This document shows positions 16,167-26,284 of a stretch of DNA of 64,000 nucleotides, piece after piece. The stretch comes from an uncultured Pelagibacteraceae bacterium. GTDB taxonomy: Bacteria > Pseudomonadota > Alphaproteobacteria > Pelagibacterales > Pelagibacteraceae. Every line of letters begins with the position of its first letter. The stretch's first letter is position 1. The stretch spans positions 122,023-186,022 of the forward strand of contig CACFJT010000001.1 in assembly GCA_902566705.1 (NCBI GenBank), written 5' to 3'. The position numbers and the translations under genes are program-made. A model generated the notes under the pieces. That model ran no database searches and was not told where the DNA came from. It saw only the letters and a list, made by a program, of their open reading frames with translations.

Positions 16167-17483
16167 ATGGTTAAGGATCAGGAATTTTTAAAATCTAAAG
16201 CTTCATATTGTTTAGATTTGGCAAAGAAAATGGGAGCAACTGATGCAAGTGTTACAGTTGGTCACTCAATTTCAGAGACAGTTAATTTTAGAAATAAATC
16301 CATTGAAGCTTCAGACAGATCAGATGGATTAGGGTTAAGTATAGAAACTTATTTAGGTAAAAAAAGATCATCAATTTCATCATCAAATTTACTTGATGAA
16401 AATATAAAAACTTTAATTGAAAAGTGCTTTGAAACAACAAAAATTACACCAGAAGATGAATTTAATTCTTTGCCTGATAAAAATTTATTAGCCAAACAAA
16501 TTACAAGTCTTAATTTGTATGATGAAACAAGATTCGAAAACGATAAAAAAATAAAATATTTAAAAGATTTAGAGGAATCAGCATCTTCAGACAATCAAAT
16601 TATAAATACAGAATCAAGTTTCACTGAAAATAAATCAAATTTTATATTAGCTAATAGTGATGGTTTTTGTGACGGTTATAAAACTTCTTCTTTTACTGCT
16701 TCTTGTGTAACAGTTGCGAAAGATGAAAATAGCATGGAAAGAGACTACGAATATTCTAGCAAACGTCATTTGTCTGATATCAAGCAAGCAACAGATCTTG
16801 GAAATAAAGCTGCAAAGCAAACTATTAGAAAATTGAGCCCTAAAAAAATTGGCAGTGAGAAGACCAGCATAATTTTCGATAAAAGAATTTCAAAGGGAAT
16901 GTTAAGTGCTTTTGCAAGTGCAATATCTGCCTCTGCAATTGCAAGAGGTACTTCATTTTTAAAGGATAAAATTGATCAACAAGTATTTGCTAATTCAATA
17001 AATGTAATTGATAAACCCGATATAAATAAAGGAATGGGCTCACAACATTTTGATTCAGAGGGTGTAAATTCCAATACATTACAACTTATAGAGAATGGAA
17101 TTCTTAAAAATTATCTTGTGGACACTTACAATGGAAAAAAATTAAATTTAGAATCAAATGGAAGAAGTGGTGGAAGTACAAATTTGTATTTTGAAAAAGG
17201 AAATATAAGCTTTGAAGATCTTATGAAAAAAAATTCAAGAAGTCTTTATATTACTGAAACTATTGGTCACGGATCTAACCTTGTAACAGGAGATTATTCT
17301 GTTGGTGCCACTGGTTTTTTAGTTGAAGATGGAGAATTTAAATATCCTGTTAACGAAATAACAATTGCTGGTAATTTTAAGGATATGTTCAAAAATATAA
17401 TTTTAGCTAATGATTTAGAATTCGAATATTCAGTCAATTCACCAACTATAATGATAGAAGGTATGACTGTTGCAGGAAAATGA
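16167..17483 (+). CDS. pmbA: PmbA/TldE, partner subunit of TldD
   Basis: A 438-residue homologue of TldD in which the zinc-binding HExxxH is absent, as expected for TldE. Conserved features include the KSIEASDRSDGLGLSI segment near residue 48, SNGRSGGSTNLYFEKG and the C-terminal PVNEITIAGNFKDMF. It forms the TldD/TldE complex in the cytoplasm. It lies between tldD (six-base spacer) and the FAD protein, whose start overlaps its stop by four bases. Confidence 0.94.
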   Translation: MVKDQEFLKSKASYCLDLAKKMGATDASVTVGHSISETVNFRNKSIEASDRSDGLGLSIETYLGKKRSSISSSNLLDENIKTLIEKCFETTKITPEDEFNSLPDKNLLAKQITSLNLYDETRFENDKKIKYLKDLEESASSDNQIINTESSFTENKSNFILANSDGFCDGYKTSSFTASCVTVAKDENSMERDYEYSSKRHLSDIKQATDLGNKAAKQTIRKLSPKKIGSEKTSIIFDKRISKGMLSAFASAISASAIARGTSFLKDKIDQQVFANSINVIDKPDINKGMGSQHFDSEGVNSNTLQLIENGILKNYLVDTYNGKKLNLESNGRSGGSTNLYFEKGNISFEDLMKKNSRSLYITETIGHGSNLVTGDYSVGATGFLVEDGEFKYPVNEITIAGNFKDMFKNIILANDLEFEYSVNSPTIMIEGMTVAGK

Positions 17484-18451
17484 GCAGTTATTGTGTAATT
17501 GGCTCTGGAATTTCAGGAGCAACAATAGCTAATTTGTTAAGTAAAAAAAATTCTGTACATATTTATGACAAAGCTCGAGGTCCAGGTGGTAGATCTTCTT
17601 TTAAGAGATTAAATAATTCAAAAGGATTTGATCATGGGGCACAATATATTTCTCCAAAATCAATTCAATTTAAAAAATTTATTACAAAATTATGTAAAAA
17701 AAAAATTTTAAAAAAATGGAGTGGCAAACATATTTTTTTAAACAAATTAAAAAAAGAAAATAAAAATCATATTAAAATAATTGGTTACAAAGGTAACAAT
17801 GATATTAGTAAACACTTAATAAAGAATATAAAATGTAATTTTCAAAGTGAGTTAGAGAAGATTAAATATATAAACAATAAATGGAGATTAGTCTTTAAGA
17901 ATAACCAAACAAAATATTATGATAAATTAGTGTTAACTTGTCCATTTCCACAATTAAAAAAATTATCAAAAAAATTTATTAAGGATCCATTCATTAAGCA
18001 AAATATCAAAATGGATGCAAATATTACAGTCATGATTGAAATTAAAAAAACAAATAAAAACATTTCGAGTTATTTATTTGAAGACAAAATTTTAGGGTGG
18101 GCTGCTAAAGAAAATAGTAAAAAAAGATTTAAAAGTAATAATGATTTGTGGACTTTACAAAGCACAAACCAATGGGCAAATAAAAAAATTGATAAAAATA
18201 GAGAAAATAAAGAAAAAAACTCAAAGATCTTAATTAATCAATTTTTTAAACTTACTGGAATAAAAAAAACAAAAATTATAACCTCATTAAATCATGGTTG
18301 GAAATATTCTTCAAATTCCAGATCCTTAAAAGTTAAAAGTTATTGGAATGAAAAATTAAATTTAGGAGTGTGTGCAGATTGGTTTGTAGGTCCTAGAGTA
18401 GAGGCTGGATGGATAAGTGCAAACGATCTTTTTAAAAAAATAAACAAATAA
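17480..18451 (+). CDS. FAD/NAD(P)-binding oxidoreductase, renalase-like
   Basis: A 323-residue flavoprotein. The N-terminal dinucleotide fold is clear (CVIGSGISGATIANLLS, residues 5-21), followed by YDKARGPGGRSS and FDHGAQYIS, the pattern of renalase-type amine oxidase-like proteins. The C-terminus has the FAD-closing WFVGPRVEAGWISANDL. Bacterial renalases oxidise dihydro-beta-NAD(P) side products, but that activity is not shown by the sequence. It overlaps pmbA by four bases (ATGA) and so is translationally coupled to the TldD/PmbA protease. No functional link between them is known to me. Confidence 0.85.
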   Translation: MSSYCVIGSGISGATIANLLSKKNSVHIYDKARGPGGRSSFKRLNNSKGFDHGAQYISPKSIQFKKFITKLCKKKILKKWSGKHIFLNKLKKENKNHIKIIGYKGNNDISKHLIKNIKCNFQSELEKIKYINNKWRLVFKNNQTKYYDKLVLTCPFPQLKKLSKKFIKDPFIKQNIKMDANITVMIEIKKTNKNISSYLFEDKILGWAAKENSKKRFKSNNDLWTLQSTNQWANKKIDKNRENKEKNSKILINQFFKLTGIKKTKIITSLNHGWKYSSNSRSLKVKSYWNEKLNLGVCADWFVGPRVEAGWISANDLFKKINK

Positions 18452-18453
18452 TT

Positions 18454-19134
18454 TTATTCAAGAATTTTTAGGCGATATTCCCAATTACCCATTCTCTCAT
18501 ATGTAATTTTAACAATCACTGAAGTTTTTTTATCAAGCCAAATGTCAAAATTTAATTTTTTATCTTCAGGTAGAGACATATCTTTAGATGTAAGTTTAAA
18601 ATGATCTGTTTCGTATTGTTTGTCATTAATTGAAATATTTTCTTTGCCAATAAAAGTAACTATCTGTTCTTTTATACTCCCAGAAATAGGACTTATTTGA
18701 CTTTCTGCTTGTAAAATCTTATGACTCCACCAATTCCCAATAATATTTTTAACAGAAGCTTCACCTGAATATGAAGATCCTTTAATTTCAAACTTTTTAT
18801 TATTTTTATCCAGTTTTAAGTTTACAAATTTTTCTTTTTTATTTTGAAGAGTTTTTGATTGAAAAGATATCAAATTATCTTTTAAATAAATTTCTTCCCC
18901 ATATCCCTCTACTTTAAATATTGTTGCAGATAGTAATTTTACCTCAAATTTATATTGATTTTTTACTATCGTTTTTTCACCATCTCTCTTAAAATAATAA
19001 TTGTTATACCCAATTACTTCATCATTTCTTAATATCTCCATTTCTATTTTATCAAATTTGTTATAATGACCTACATGAGCTAAAGAAATTGATGAGAAAA
19101 ATACAACAAGTAAAATAACTATAAATGTTTTCAT
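18454..19134 (-). CDS. Secreted DUF6134-family protein
   Basis: A 226-residue protein with a signal peptide (MKTFIVILLVVFFSSISLA, cleavage probably before HVGH). The rest is beta-rich, with many alternating strand-like segments, and contains YNNYYFKRDGE, GNWWSHKIL and the terminal MGNWEYRLKI. This matches DUF6134, periplasmic proteins of unknown function, probably with a lipocalin-like or LolA-like beta sheet. It is convergent with the FAD gene (two-base spacer) and divergent from the YczE-like gene. Confidence 0.75.
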   Translation of the reverse strand: MKTFIVILLVVFFSSISLAHVGHYNKFDKIEMEILRNDEVIGYNNYYFKRDGEKTIVKNQYKFEVKLLSATIFKVEGYGEEIYLKDNLISFQSKTLQNKKEKFVNLKLDKNNKKFEIKGSSYSGEASVKNIIGNWWSHKILQAESQISPISGSIKEQIVTFIGKENISINDKQYETDHFKLTSKDMSLPEDKKLNFDIWLDKKTSVIVKITYERMGNWEYRLKILE

Positions 19135-19187
19135 TTGCTAGTTACAATATTAGAATTTTTCATTAATAGATATAGCTTATTACAATT

Positions 19188-19835
19188 ATGTTTTTAAATA
19201 TAAAAAAAATTCCAAAAGTAAAATGGAGCTCTGATAAACCTTTTAATTTCAAACCAAAGTTTTCTACATTTTTTTTCTTATGCTTTGGATTATCAGTATT
19301 TGGATTAGGTGAAGGGTTATTAATTGTTTCATTTACAGGCGCTTCTCCCTGGAGTGTATTAGCTCAAGGTATTTCTTTAAACGTTAATTTAAGTATTGGA
19401 ACTATCACATTATTAATAAGTATTGCTGTTTTAATTTTATGGATACCTCTAGGACAAAAACCAGGGATGGGAACAATATTTAATGCTTTGATAATTGCAA
19501 TTATGATTGATCTGTGTATCAAATATGTTCCAACACCATCAAATTATATTTATCAATTATTATTAGCTATAATTTCTGTAGTCATGGTTGGAATAGGTGG
19601 GGGCATTTACCTAGTATCAAATTTAGGAGCTGGTCCTAGAGATGGACTAATGATAGGATTACAAAAATTAACTAATTTTCCTATAGCTGTTGTAAGAGCA
19701 ACTTTAGAAATTTCAGTTGTTAGTATTGGATGGTATTTAGGGGGAACAGTTGGGATTGGAACCTTATTGTTTGCATTTGGCATAGGTCCATGCGTTGCGT
19801 TAGGACTTTATTTAGTTGATAAAACTTTTGATTAG
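19188..19835 (+). CDS. YczE/YitT-like integral membrane protein
   Basis: A 215-residue membrane protein with five or six hydrophobic segments. Family features are GASPWSVLAQGIS near residue 50, PLGQKPGMGTI near 88 and LGAGPRDGLMIGL near 147, as in the YczE/YyaS group. The function of this group is unknown. It is a single-gene unit whose stop codon TAG is interlocked with the TypA stop in the sequence TTAG. Confidence 0.82.
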   Translation: MFLNIKKIPKVKWSSDKPFNFKPKFSTFFFLCFGLSVFGLGEGLLIVSFTGASPWSVLAQGISLNVNLSIGTITLLISIAVLILWIPLGQKPGMGTIFNALIIAIMIDLCIKYVPTPSNYIYQLLLAIISVVMVGIGGGIYLVSNLGAGPRDGLMIGLQKLTNFPIAVVRATLEISVVSIGWYLGGTVGIGTLLFAFGIGPCVALGLYLVDKTFD

Positions 19836-21658
19836 GCTGCAGCAGTAGCTTTTTCGCTTTTTTTCCTTTCGTGTGGATCAAGAATTGCTTTTCTCAATCT
19901 ACAAGAGTCTGGAGTTATTTCTAGAGCTTCATCAGTATTAAGCATACTTAATTGTTCAGCAATAGACATTGTTCTGACAGGTGTAAGAACAACATTTTCG
20001 TCAGTACCTTGCGTTCTCATATTTGTTAACTTTTTACCTTTCATGACATTGATTATCATGTCACCTGGTTTAGGTGAAAGACCAACTATCATTCCAGGAT
20101 AAACAGCATCATTATGAGTTACAAACATTTCTCCTCTTGCTTGTAGGTTAAATATTGCGAATGCAACTGCTTTTCCTTGTTCCATAGAGATTAATGCTCC
20201 ATTTCTTCTAGCCTCCATTTCTCCCTCAAAAGGACCATAGCTATGGAATATTCTATTTATCACTCCATTGCCTTTTGTAAGCGTAAGAAATCTACTTGTG
20301 TAGCCCATTAACCCTCTAGTAGGTGCATGAAAAATTAATCTTTTTTTACCGGTTCCAGTATCTTTTAGTTCTATTAGTTTACCTTTTCTTCTGTTCATTG
20401 AATCAATTACTTTTGAAGAATGCTCTTCATCAAGGTCCATAGTAATCTCTTCAATTGGTTCAAGCTTATTTCCACTATCATCAGTTTTATATAATACTTT
20501 TGGAGGACTAACTGTCATTTCAAAACCTTCTCTTCTCATTTGAGTTAAAAGAATTTCTAACATCAGCTCACCTCTACCACTCACCACAAAAGAATCTTTT
20601 CCTTCGTCTTCAGAAAAAGTAATACCAACATTATTTTGAGCTTCTTGAACCAATCTATCTCTTATTTGGGTGCTGGTTAGTTTTCTACCTTCAGTTCCGG
20701 CTAAAGGTGAAGTATTTACAGTTATTGTAATTGACATTGTAGGAGGATCTATCGGAGTAGCAGGTATAGGCTTATTAACCTCTAGGTCACATATGGTATC
20801 AGCAACGTTCGCTTTTTCTAAGCCAGCAACAACTACAATATCCCCAGCCTCACCAACATCTATTGGAACTCTTTTTGTTCCTTCGTATCTAAAAATTTTA
20901 GTTAATTTTCCTTCATCAACTTTTTCACCATTTATGTTGATTGCTTTTATAGATTGGTTTGCTTTCGCAGTTCCTTGTGTAATTCTTCCAACTAAACTTC
21001 TTCCTAAAAAACTATCTGCATAAAGTAGTGTTGACAACATTGCAAAAGGTTTAGTTCTATCAAGTTCGGCAGGCTTTACATGATCAACAATTAAATCTAA
21101 CAAAGGATTTAAATTTTCTCTAGGACCATCAACTTCATGATCTGCCCAACCTGATCTTCCACTTGCATACAGAACTGGAAAATCTAATTGCTCTTCATTT
21201 GCGTCTAAGCTAACAAATAAATCAAATGTTTCATCTAAAACTTCATTAGCTCTTTGATCAGCTTTATCTAATTTATTTATAACAACAATTGGTTTTAATC
21301 CTTGTTTGAGTGCTTTTGATAATACGAATTTTGTTTGAGGCATAACACCTTCTGCTGAGTCAATTAATAGTAATGCTCCATCCGCCATACTTAAAACTCT
21401 TTCAACTTCTGCAGCAAAATCTCTATGGCCTGGAGTATCGATTATATTTATTCTTGAATTTTTCCAATTTATTGAAGCAGGTTTAGCTAAAATTGTAATT
21501 CCTCTTTCCTTTTCAAGCTCACCTGAATCCATTAATCTTTCATCAACTACTTCATTTTCCCTAAATGAACCACTTTGTTTCATTAAATTATCAATTAGAG
21601 TAGTTTTGCCATGATCAACATGGGCTATTATTGTGATGTTTCTGATATTATTGCTCAT
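19832..21658 (-). CDS. typA: Translational GTPase TypA/BipA
   Basis: A 608-residue ribosome-binding GTPase of the EF-G/LepA group that helps ribosome assembly and translation under stress and cold. G1 is AHVDHGKTTL at residues 12-21. RGITI is G2, DTPGHRDF is G3 and NKLDKAD is G4. Domains II, III, V and the BipA-specific C-terminal domain follow at normal length. The C-terminal tail (DPHERKKSEKATAAA) is basic and alanine-rich. A 417-base spacer with an orphan terminator and a possible small gene lies upstream. Confidence 0.97.
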   Translation of the reverse strand: MSNNIRNITIIAHVDHGKTTLIDNLMKQSGSFRENEVVDERLMDSGELEKERGITILAKPASINWKNSRINIIDTPGHRDFAAEVERVLSMADGALLLIDSAEGVMPQTKFVLSKALKQGLKPIVVINKLDKADQRANEVLDETFDLFVSLDANEEQLDFPVLYASGRSGWADHEVDGPRENLNPLLDLIVDHVKPAELDRTKPFAMLSTLLYADSFLGRSLVGRITQGTAKANQSIKAININGEKVDEGKLTKIFRYEGTKRVPIDVGEAGDIVVVAGLEKANVADTICDLEVNKPIPATPIDPPTMSITITVNTSPLAGTEGRKLTSTQIRDRLVQEAQNNVGITFSEDEGKDSFVVSGRGELMLEILLTQMRREGFEMTVSPPKVLYKTDDSGNKLEPIEEITMDLDEEHSSKVIDSMNRRKGKLIELKDTGTGKKRLIFHAPTRGLMGYTSRFLTLTKGNGVINRIFHSYGPFEGEMEARRNGALISMEQGKAVAFAIFNLQARGEMFVTHNDAVYPGMIVGLSPKPGDMIINVMKGKKLTNMRTQGTDENVVLTPVRTMSIAEQLSMLNTDEALEITPDSCRLRKAILDPHERKKSEKATAAA

Positions 21659-21743
21659 AAATTCTGGCTCTTATACATATTTAAAAGGATATTAAAACTT
21701 AAAAAAACTCATAACTGGCTTGAATAATTTTCAAAGTTTAGGA

Positions 21744-21860
21744 CTAATTTGTCTTTTTTTGTTTATTTTTTTTAAGTTTTCTTTTTTCTTTAAAACTCAA
21801 TTTAGGTTTTTTTTTAACACTAGAGTCTTTAAATGATTTGCCGCTATACCTTTTTGACAT
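21744..21860 (-). CDS. Putative 38-residue basic protein
   Basis: A short open frame starting MSKRYSGKSFKDSSVKKK and ending in KKNKQKKTN. About half of its residues are lysine or arginine. A weak ribosome site (GAAG, nine bases upstream) precedes ATG. It lies 85 bases before typA on the same strand and just after a minus-strand terminator. Length and charge resemble small ribosome-associated or RNA-binding proteins, but I know no family. A-rich DNA can give such frames by chance. Confidence 0.4.
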   Translation of the reverse strand: MSKRYSGKSFKDSSVKKKPKLSFKEKRKLKKNKQKKTN

Positions 21861-21875
21861 AATTAATCTTCACAT

Positions 21876-21903
21876 AAAAAAAAGGCCATCTTAAGATGGT
21901 CTC
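21876..21903 (-). terminator. Intrinsic terminator pointing left, with no annotated gene before it
   Basis: On the minus strand a GACCATC / GATGGCC-type stem with loop TTAA is followed by eight T residues. The central 14 bases (CCATCTTAAGATGG) are a perfect palindrome. A second inverted repeat (21903-21919) directly precedes it. The only sequence it can terminate is a transcript from the spacer on its right. Confidence 0.7.
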
Positions 21904-22075
21904 TTAAATTTAATTTAAGAAATTGAGGGATTACATTCGCATACTAGTCGCATAAACACTAATCTTTTTAAAAAGTTCACTTCAAACTTCACTGCATTTT
22001 TAGGCAAAACAGAAAGCAAACAGAAAGGTGACTTCATTTTAGAATTCAGTTAAATTTTAAATATACATAACTTGA
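21904..22075. other. Spacer upstream of the serine hydrolase, without recognised gene
   Basis: This part of the 417-base gap between typA and the serine hydrolase holds no recognised gene. The stretch 21919-22053 is open on the plus strand for 45 codons with no ATG start. The minus strand is open at 22037-21915 (40 codons from an ATG without ribosome site). Base composition is less A/T-biased than most spacers here (for example GCATACTAGTCGCATAAACA). It may be a leader RNA, a small RNA on the minus strand or a decayed gene. The plus-strand promoter of the hydrolase must also lie here. Confidence 0.4.
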
Positions 22076-23260
22076 ATGCTTAGAATTACTTATCTTATCC
22101 TGTCTTTTTTTATAATGATCAGCGTAACGTTTGCTCATCATAAAAATGAAAAATACGCTTTTGATACTATGTACAAATACAAAATAGGTAAGAAGAAAAA
22201 TGACACGTATGAGTTTGAGTTTGATTTACAATCTAACAATTTATCTAAGTTGGTTGAAGAACAACTTAAAGATAAAAAAACTGGTTTAGTTTCTTACATC
22301 TTGTTTGAAAAAAACAAAATTTTAGTTGATCAAAATAGAAAAAGTAAATATTGGGGACCATATCCTTCACACTCGGTTGGTAAGTCTTTGGTATCTTTAG
22401 TTACAGGTTATGCAATGTGTGGTGGTTATATTAACCATACCGTTTATGACAGAATAGATTACCCAACGGTTGTAGGTACTTTATATGAAAATCAAAAATT
22501 AATTAACTTACTTAATATGCAGGCAGGTGATGGTGAAATAATAGGTGATAGATCACATGGTAAAGATAATAGAATAAAAGGTGGTGGTAAAAATATTAAT
22601 ACTATACCCATCAAAACTGCTATGAAAAGATATTTTAAAGGTGTTGATGGTTTAGAACCTGGTGTTAATTTTAACTATAGTGCCATGACAACAAATGTTA
22701 TTATGAACTATGTTATTTATAAAACTGGTGATGACTGGAACAAGTTGTTACATAAGATATTTGTAGAAGACGCTAAAGTTGCAAAAAGAGTTTATTTTGG
22801 TAAGTCATTAGAAAAACACAATTCAAGTAATAGATCAAAAGGTGAATACGGAAGATATTCTTTCTATGCTGACAGATATGATTATTTAAGAATCGCTAAC
22901 ATGATGATGAATCATTGGAAGAATGATACTTGCGTTGGTAAGTATTTAAAAACAATGTATGAAAATAGAATCTATAGACAAAAAGATGGTTATGATAAGA
23001 ATAGAGGTAACCATAACGCTGCACAAACTTATGGTGGTCAGTTTCTATGGGATGCTATCGGTTTAGAAGATAGACCAATTTTAATGATGGATGGTGCTTA
23101 CGGTCAACAAGTAGTAATTGATTTCAATAATAATAGAATTATTACTGTTCACTCTACAGATAGACATTATGACTATTACAATTTAATATATAAAGTAACA
23201 TCTGTTGGTTCAGACATTAAGGCATACATAATTACAGATACATCTCTTTTACAAGATTAA
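22076..23260 (+). CDS. Secreted serine hydrolase, class C beta-lactamase-like
   Basis: A 394-residue protein with a signal peptide (MLRITYLILSFFIMISVTFA). The nucleophile motif SxxK is visible as SVGK in PSHSVGKSLVSLVTGYAM near residue 100, and a Tyr-Ser-Ala (NYSAMTTNV) near 200 stands for the second YxN motif. The third motif may be the HNAAQTYGGQFLWDA region. Relatives include esterases, DD-peptidases and 6-aminohexanoate-dimer hydrolases, so the substrate is open. By hand count, 29 of 31 glycines use GGT, unlike its neighbours, which suggests high expression or a different origin. No clear ribosome site precedes the ATG. A terminator follows. Confidence 0.82.
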   Translation: MLRITYLILSFFIMISVTFAHHKNEKYAFDTMYKYKIGKKKNDTYEFEFDLQSNNLSKLVEEQLKDKKTGLVSYILFEKNKILVDQNRKSKYWGPYPSHSVGKSLVSLVTGYAMCGGYINHTVYDRIDYPTVVGTLYENQKLINLLNMQAGDGEIIGDRSHGKDNRIKGGGKNINTIPIKTAMKRYFKGVDGLEPGVNFNYSAMTTNVIMNYVIYKTGDDWNKLLHKIFVEDAKVAKRVYFGKSLEKHNSSNRSKGEYGRYSFYADRYDYLRIANMMMNHWKNDTCVGKYLKTMYENRIYRQKDGYDKNRGNHNAAQTYGGQFLWDAIGLEDRPILMMDGAYGQQVVIDFNNNRIITVHSTDRHYDYYNLIYKVTSVGSDIKAYIITDTSLLQD

Positions 23261-23273
23261 TTATCCTTTGTGA

Positions 23274-23317
23274 TAAAAAAAACCCCCGAAACTTTCGTTC
23301 CAGGGGTTCTAATTTTT
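23274..23317. terminator. Bidirectional terminator between serine hydrolase and groEL
   Basis: AACCCC (23281-23286) pairs with GGGGTT (23303-23308), and an inner CGAAA/TTTCG pair extends the hairpin. An A-run precedes it and a T-run follows it, so both converging transcripts can end here. Confidence 0.85.
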
Positions 23318-23357
23318 TTAGTGTATGTATTTAGAGTGTTCTCTAAATGGAAACGTA

Positions 23358-25031
<1,674 letters not shown>

Positions 25032-25041
25032 TTAAATTAAA

Positions 25042-25332
25042 TTACTTACTTGAAATACCCATAATGTCTGATTCTTTCATTATGCTGTATTCTTTACCAT
25101 CAATTTTGACTTCAGTTCCTGACCATTTGCCAAATAAAACTTTGTCACCAACTTTAACGTCCATTGGAATTTTTTTTCCATCCTCTGTTTTTGCTCCACC
25201 ACCTATAGCAACAACTTTACCTTCTTGGGGTTTTTCTTGAGCTGTATCAGGGATAATAATTCCTCCTGCAGTTTTTTCACTGCTGTCTAATACTTCTATC
25301 AGAACTCTGTCATGTAACGGTTTAAACTTCAT
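25042..25332 (-). CDS. groES: Co-chaperonin GroES
   Basis: A 96-residue co-chaperonin that caps the GroEL ring. The family opening [14 protein letters not shown] is at residues 3-16, the mobile loop region is [18 protein letters not shown], and the end is [16 protein letters not shown] chose the ATG at 25332, which has the ribosome site AAGGAG eight bases upstream. An in-frame upstream start at 25371 would lie inside the RpoH-type -10 box and add thirteen unrelated residues. First gene of the groESL operon. Confidence 0.98.
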   Translation of the reverse strand: MKFKPLHDRVLIEVLDSSEKTAGGIIIPDTAQEKPQEGKVVAIGGGAKTEDGKKIPMDVKVGDKVLFGKWSGTEVKIDGKEYSIMKESDIMGISSK

Positions 25333-25369
25333 AAATTCTCCTTTATAAATCTTTATAAATATGAGCCTC

Positions 25370-25397
25370 ATATAGATATTTCGCCGTCTATTTCAAG
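25370..25397 (-). promoter_or_regulatory. RpoH (sigma-32) promoter of groESL
   Basis: On the minus strand, CTTGAAA (25397-25391) and TCTATAT (25376-25370) are 14 bases apart, the same spacing as at hsp20. The -35 box is perfect and the -10 box fits five of seven positions of CCCATAT. Transcription would start near 25362, about 30 bases before groES. Confidence 0.75.
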
Positions 25398-25465
25398 ATT
25401 AGAAACTCATTAGAGTATTAATATTGCTAGTAAATTTGAGATTTTATGGTTTATACCTTAAAAAT

Positions 25466-26284
25466 ATGACTAAAAAATTAGATTTTACAGGGCTACAGTC
25501 AATAGCTGATCATTATGATCTTTTCTATATAGACTTATGGGGGGTAATTCATAATGGGATTAAATTACATGAAAAAGCAATAACTGTTCTTAAAGAACTT
25601 TCTAAAAAAAATAAAAGTTTTGTGCTTTTAACAAATGCACCAAGACCTAATGACACCGTAAAAAATTTCTTAGAAAAAATGGGAATGGATAAAGATTTAA
25701 GAGATCATGTATTTACTTCGGGTGAAGCAGCACTAAGTTATTTAAAAAAAAATTTTCTATCAAAAAAATTTTATCACATAGGTCCACCTAGAGATTTTGA
25801 TTTATTTAATTTATTTGAAAAGAACAAAAGTGAGAACATTAAAGAAAGCGAGTATTTATTATGTACTGGTTTATTTGATGATTTTGACAAAGACTTGACT
25901 TATTATAAAGACTTATTCGCTAACCATTTAAATAAAAAAATGATTTGCACAAATCCAGATTTAATTGTTGATCGTGGAAACACCAGAGAGTTGTGCGCAG
26001 GCTCAGTTGCTATGGTTTTTGAAAAAATGGGTGGGCAAGTAGTTTATTTTGGAAAACCTCATCCAGAAGTTTATAATCAATCAATTAATAATAATAATAA
26101 AAAAATATTAGCAATTGGTGATAATTTGAACACAGACATAAGAGGTGCAAATTTATTAAATTATGACTGCTTATTGATTTCTAATGGAATTCATAGAGAT
26201 GAAATCAATAATAGAGGCATTGAAAAAGTTACAAAAGAATACGAGGTGATAGTTAATTTTATTCAGTCAGATTTAAAATGGTAA
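25466..26284 (+). CDS. HAD-superfamily class IIA phosphatase (TIGR01459-like, NagD group)
   Basis: A 272-residue phosphatase. HAD motif I is FYIDLWGVIHNG near residue 20, with the nucleophile Asp and tryptophan-glycine typical of this alphaproteobacterial subfamily. Motif II is VLLTNAPRP and the C-terminal acidic motif is IGDNLNTDIRGA. The substrate is unknown; NagD relatives remove phosphate from small sugar or nucleotide phosphates. I took the ATG at 25466, since the conserved part begins just after it; an in-frame TTG/ATG extension to 25424 exists. Its stop overlaps the start of ribF, first of a six-gene run. Confidence 0.88.
   Translation: MTKKLDFTGLQSIADHYDLFYIDLWGVIHNGIKLHEKAITVLKELSKKNKSFVLLTNAPRPNDTVKNFLEKMGMDKDLRDHVFTSGEAALSYLKKNFLSKKFYHIGPPRDFDLFNLFEKNKSENIKESEYLLCTGLFDDFDKDLTYYKDLFANHLNKKMICTNPDLIVDRGNTRELCAGSVAMVFEKMGGQVVYFGKPHPEVYNQSINNNNKKILAIGDNLNTDIRGANLLNYDCLLISNGIHRDEINNRGIEKVTKEYEVIVNFIQSDLKW

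Noticed and set aside
25333..25371. Longer start for groES
   Set aside because: The upstream ATG lies within the predicted -10 box of the heat shock promoter, and GroES proteins start at the MKFKPL-like sequence.
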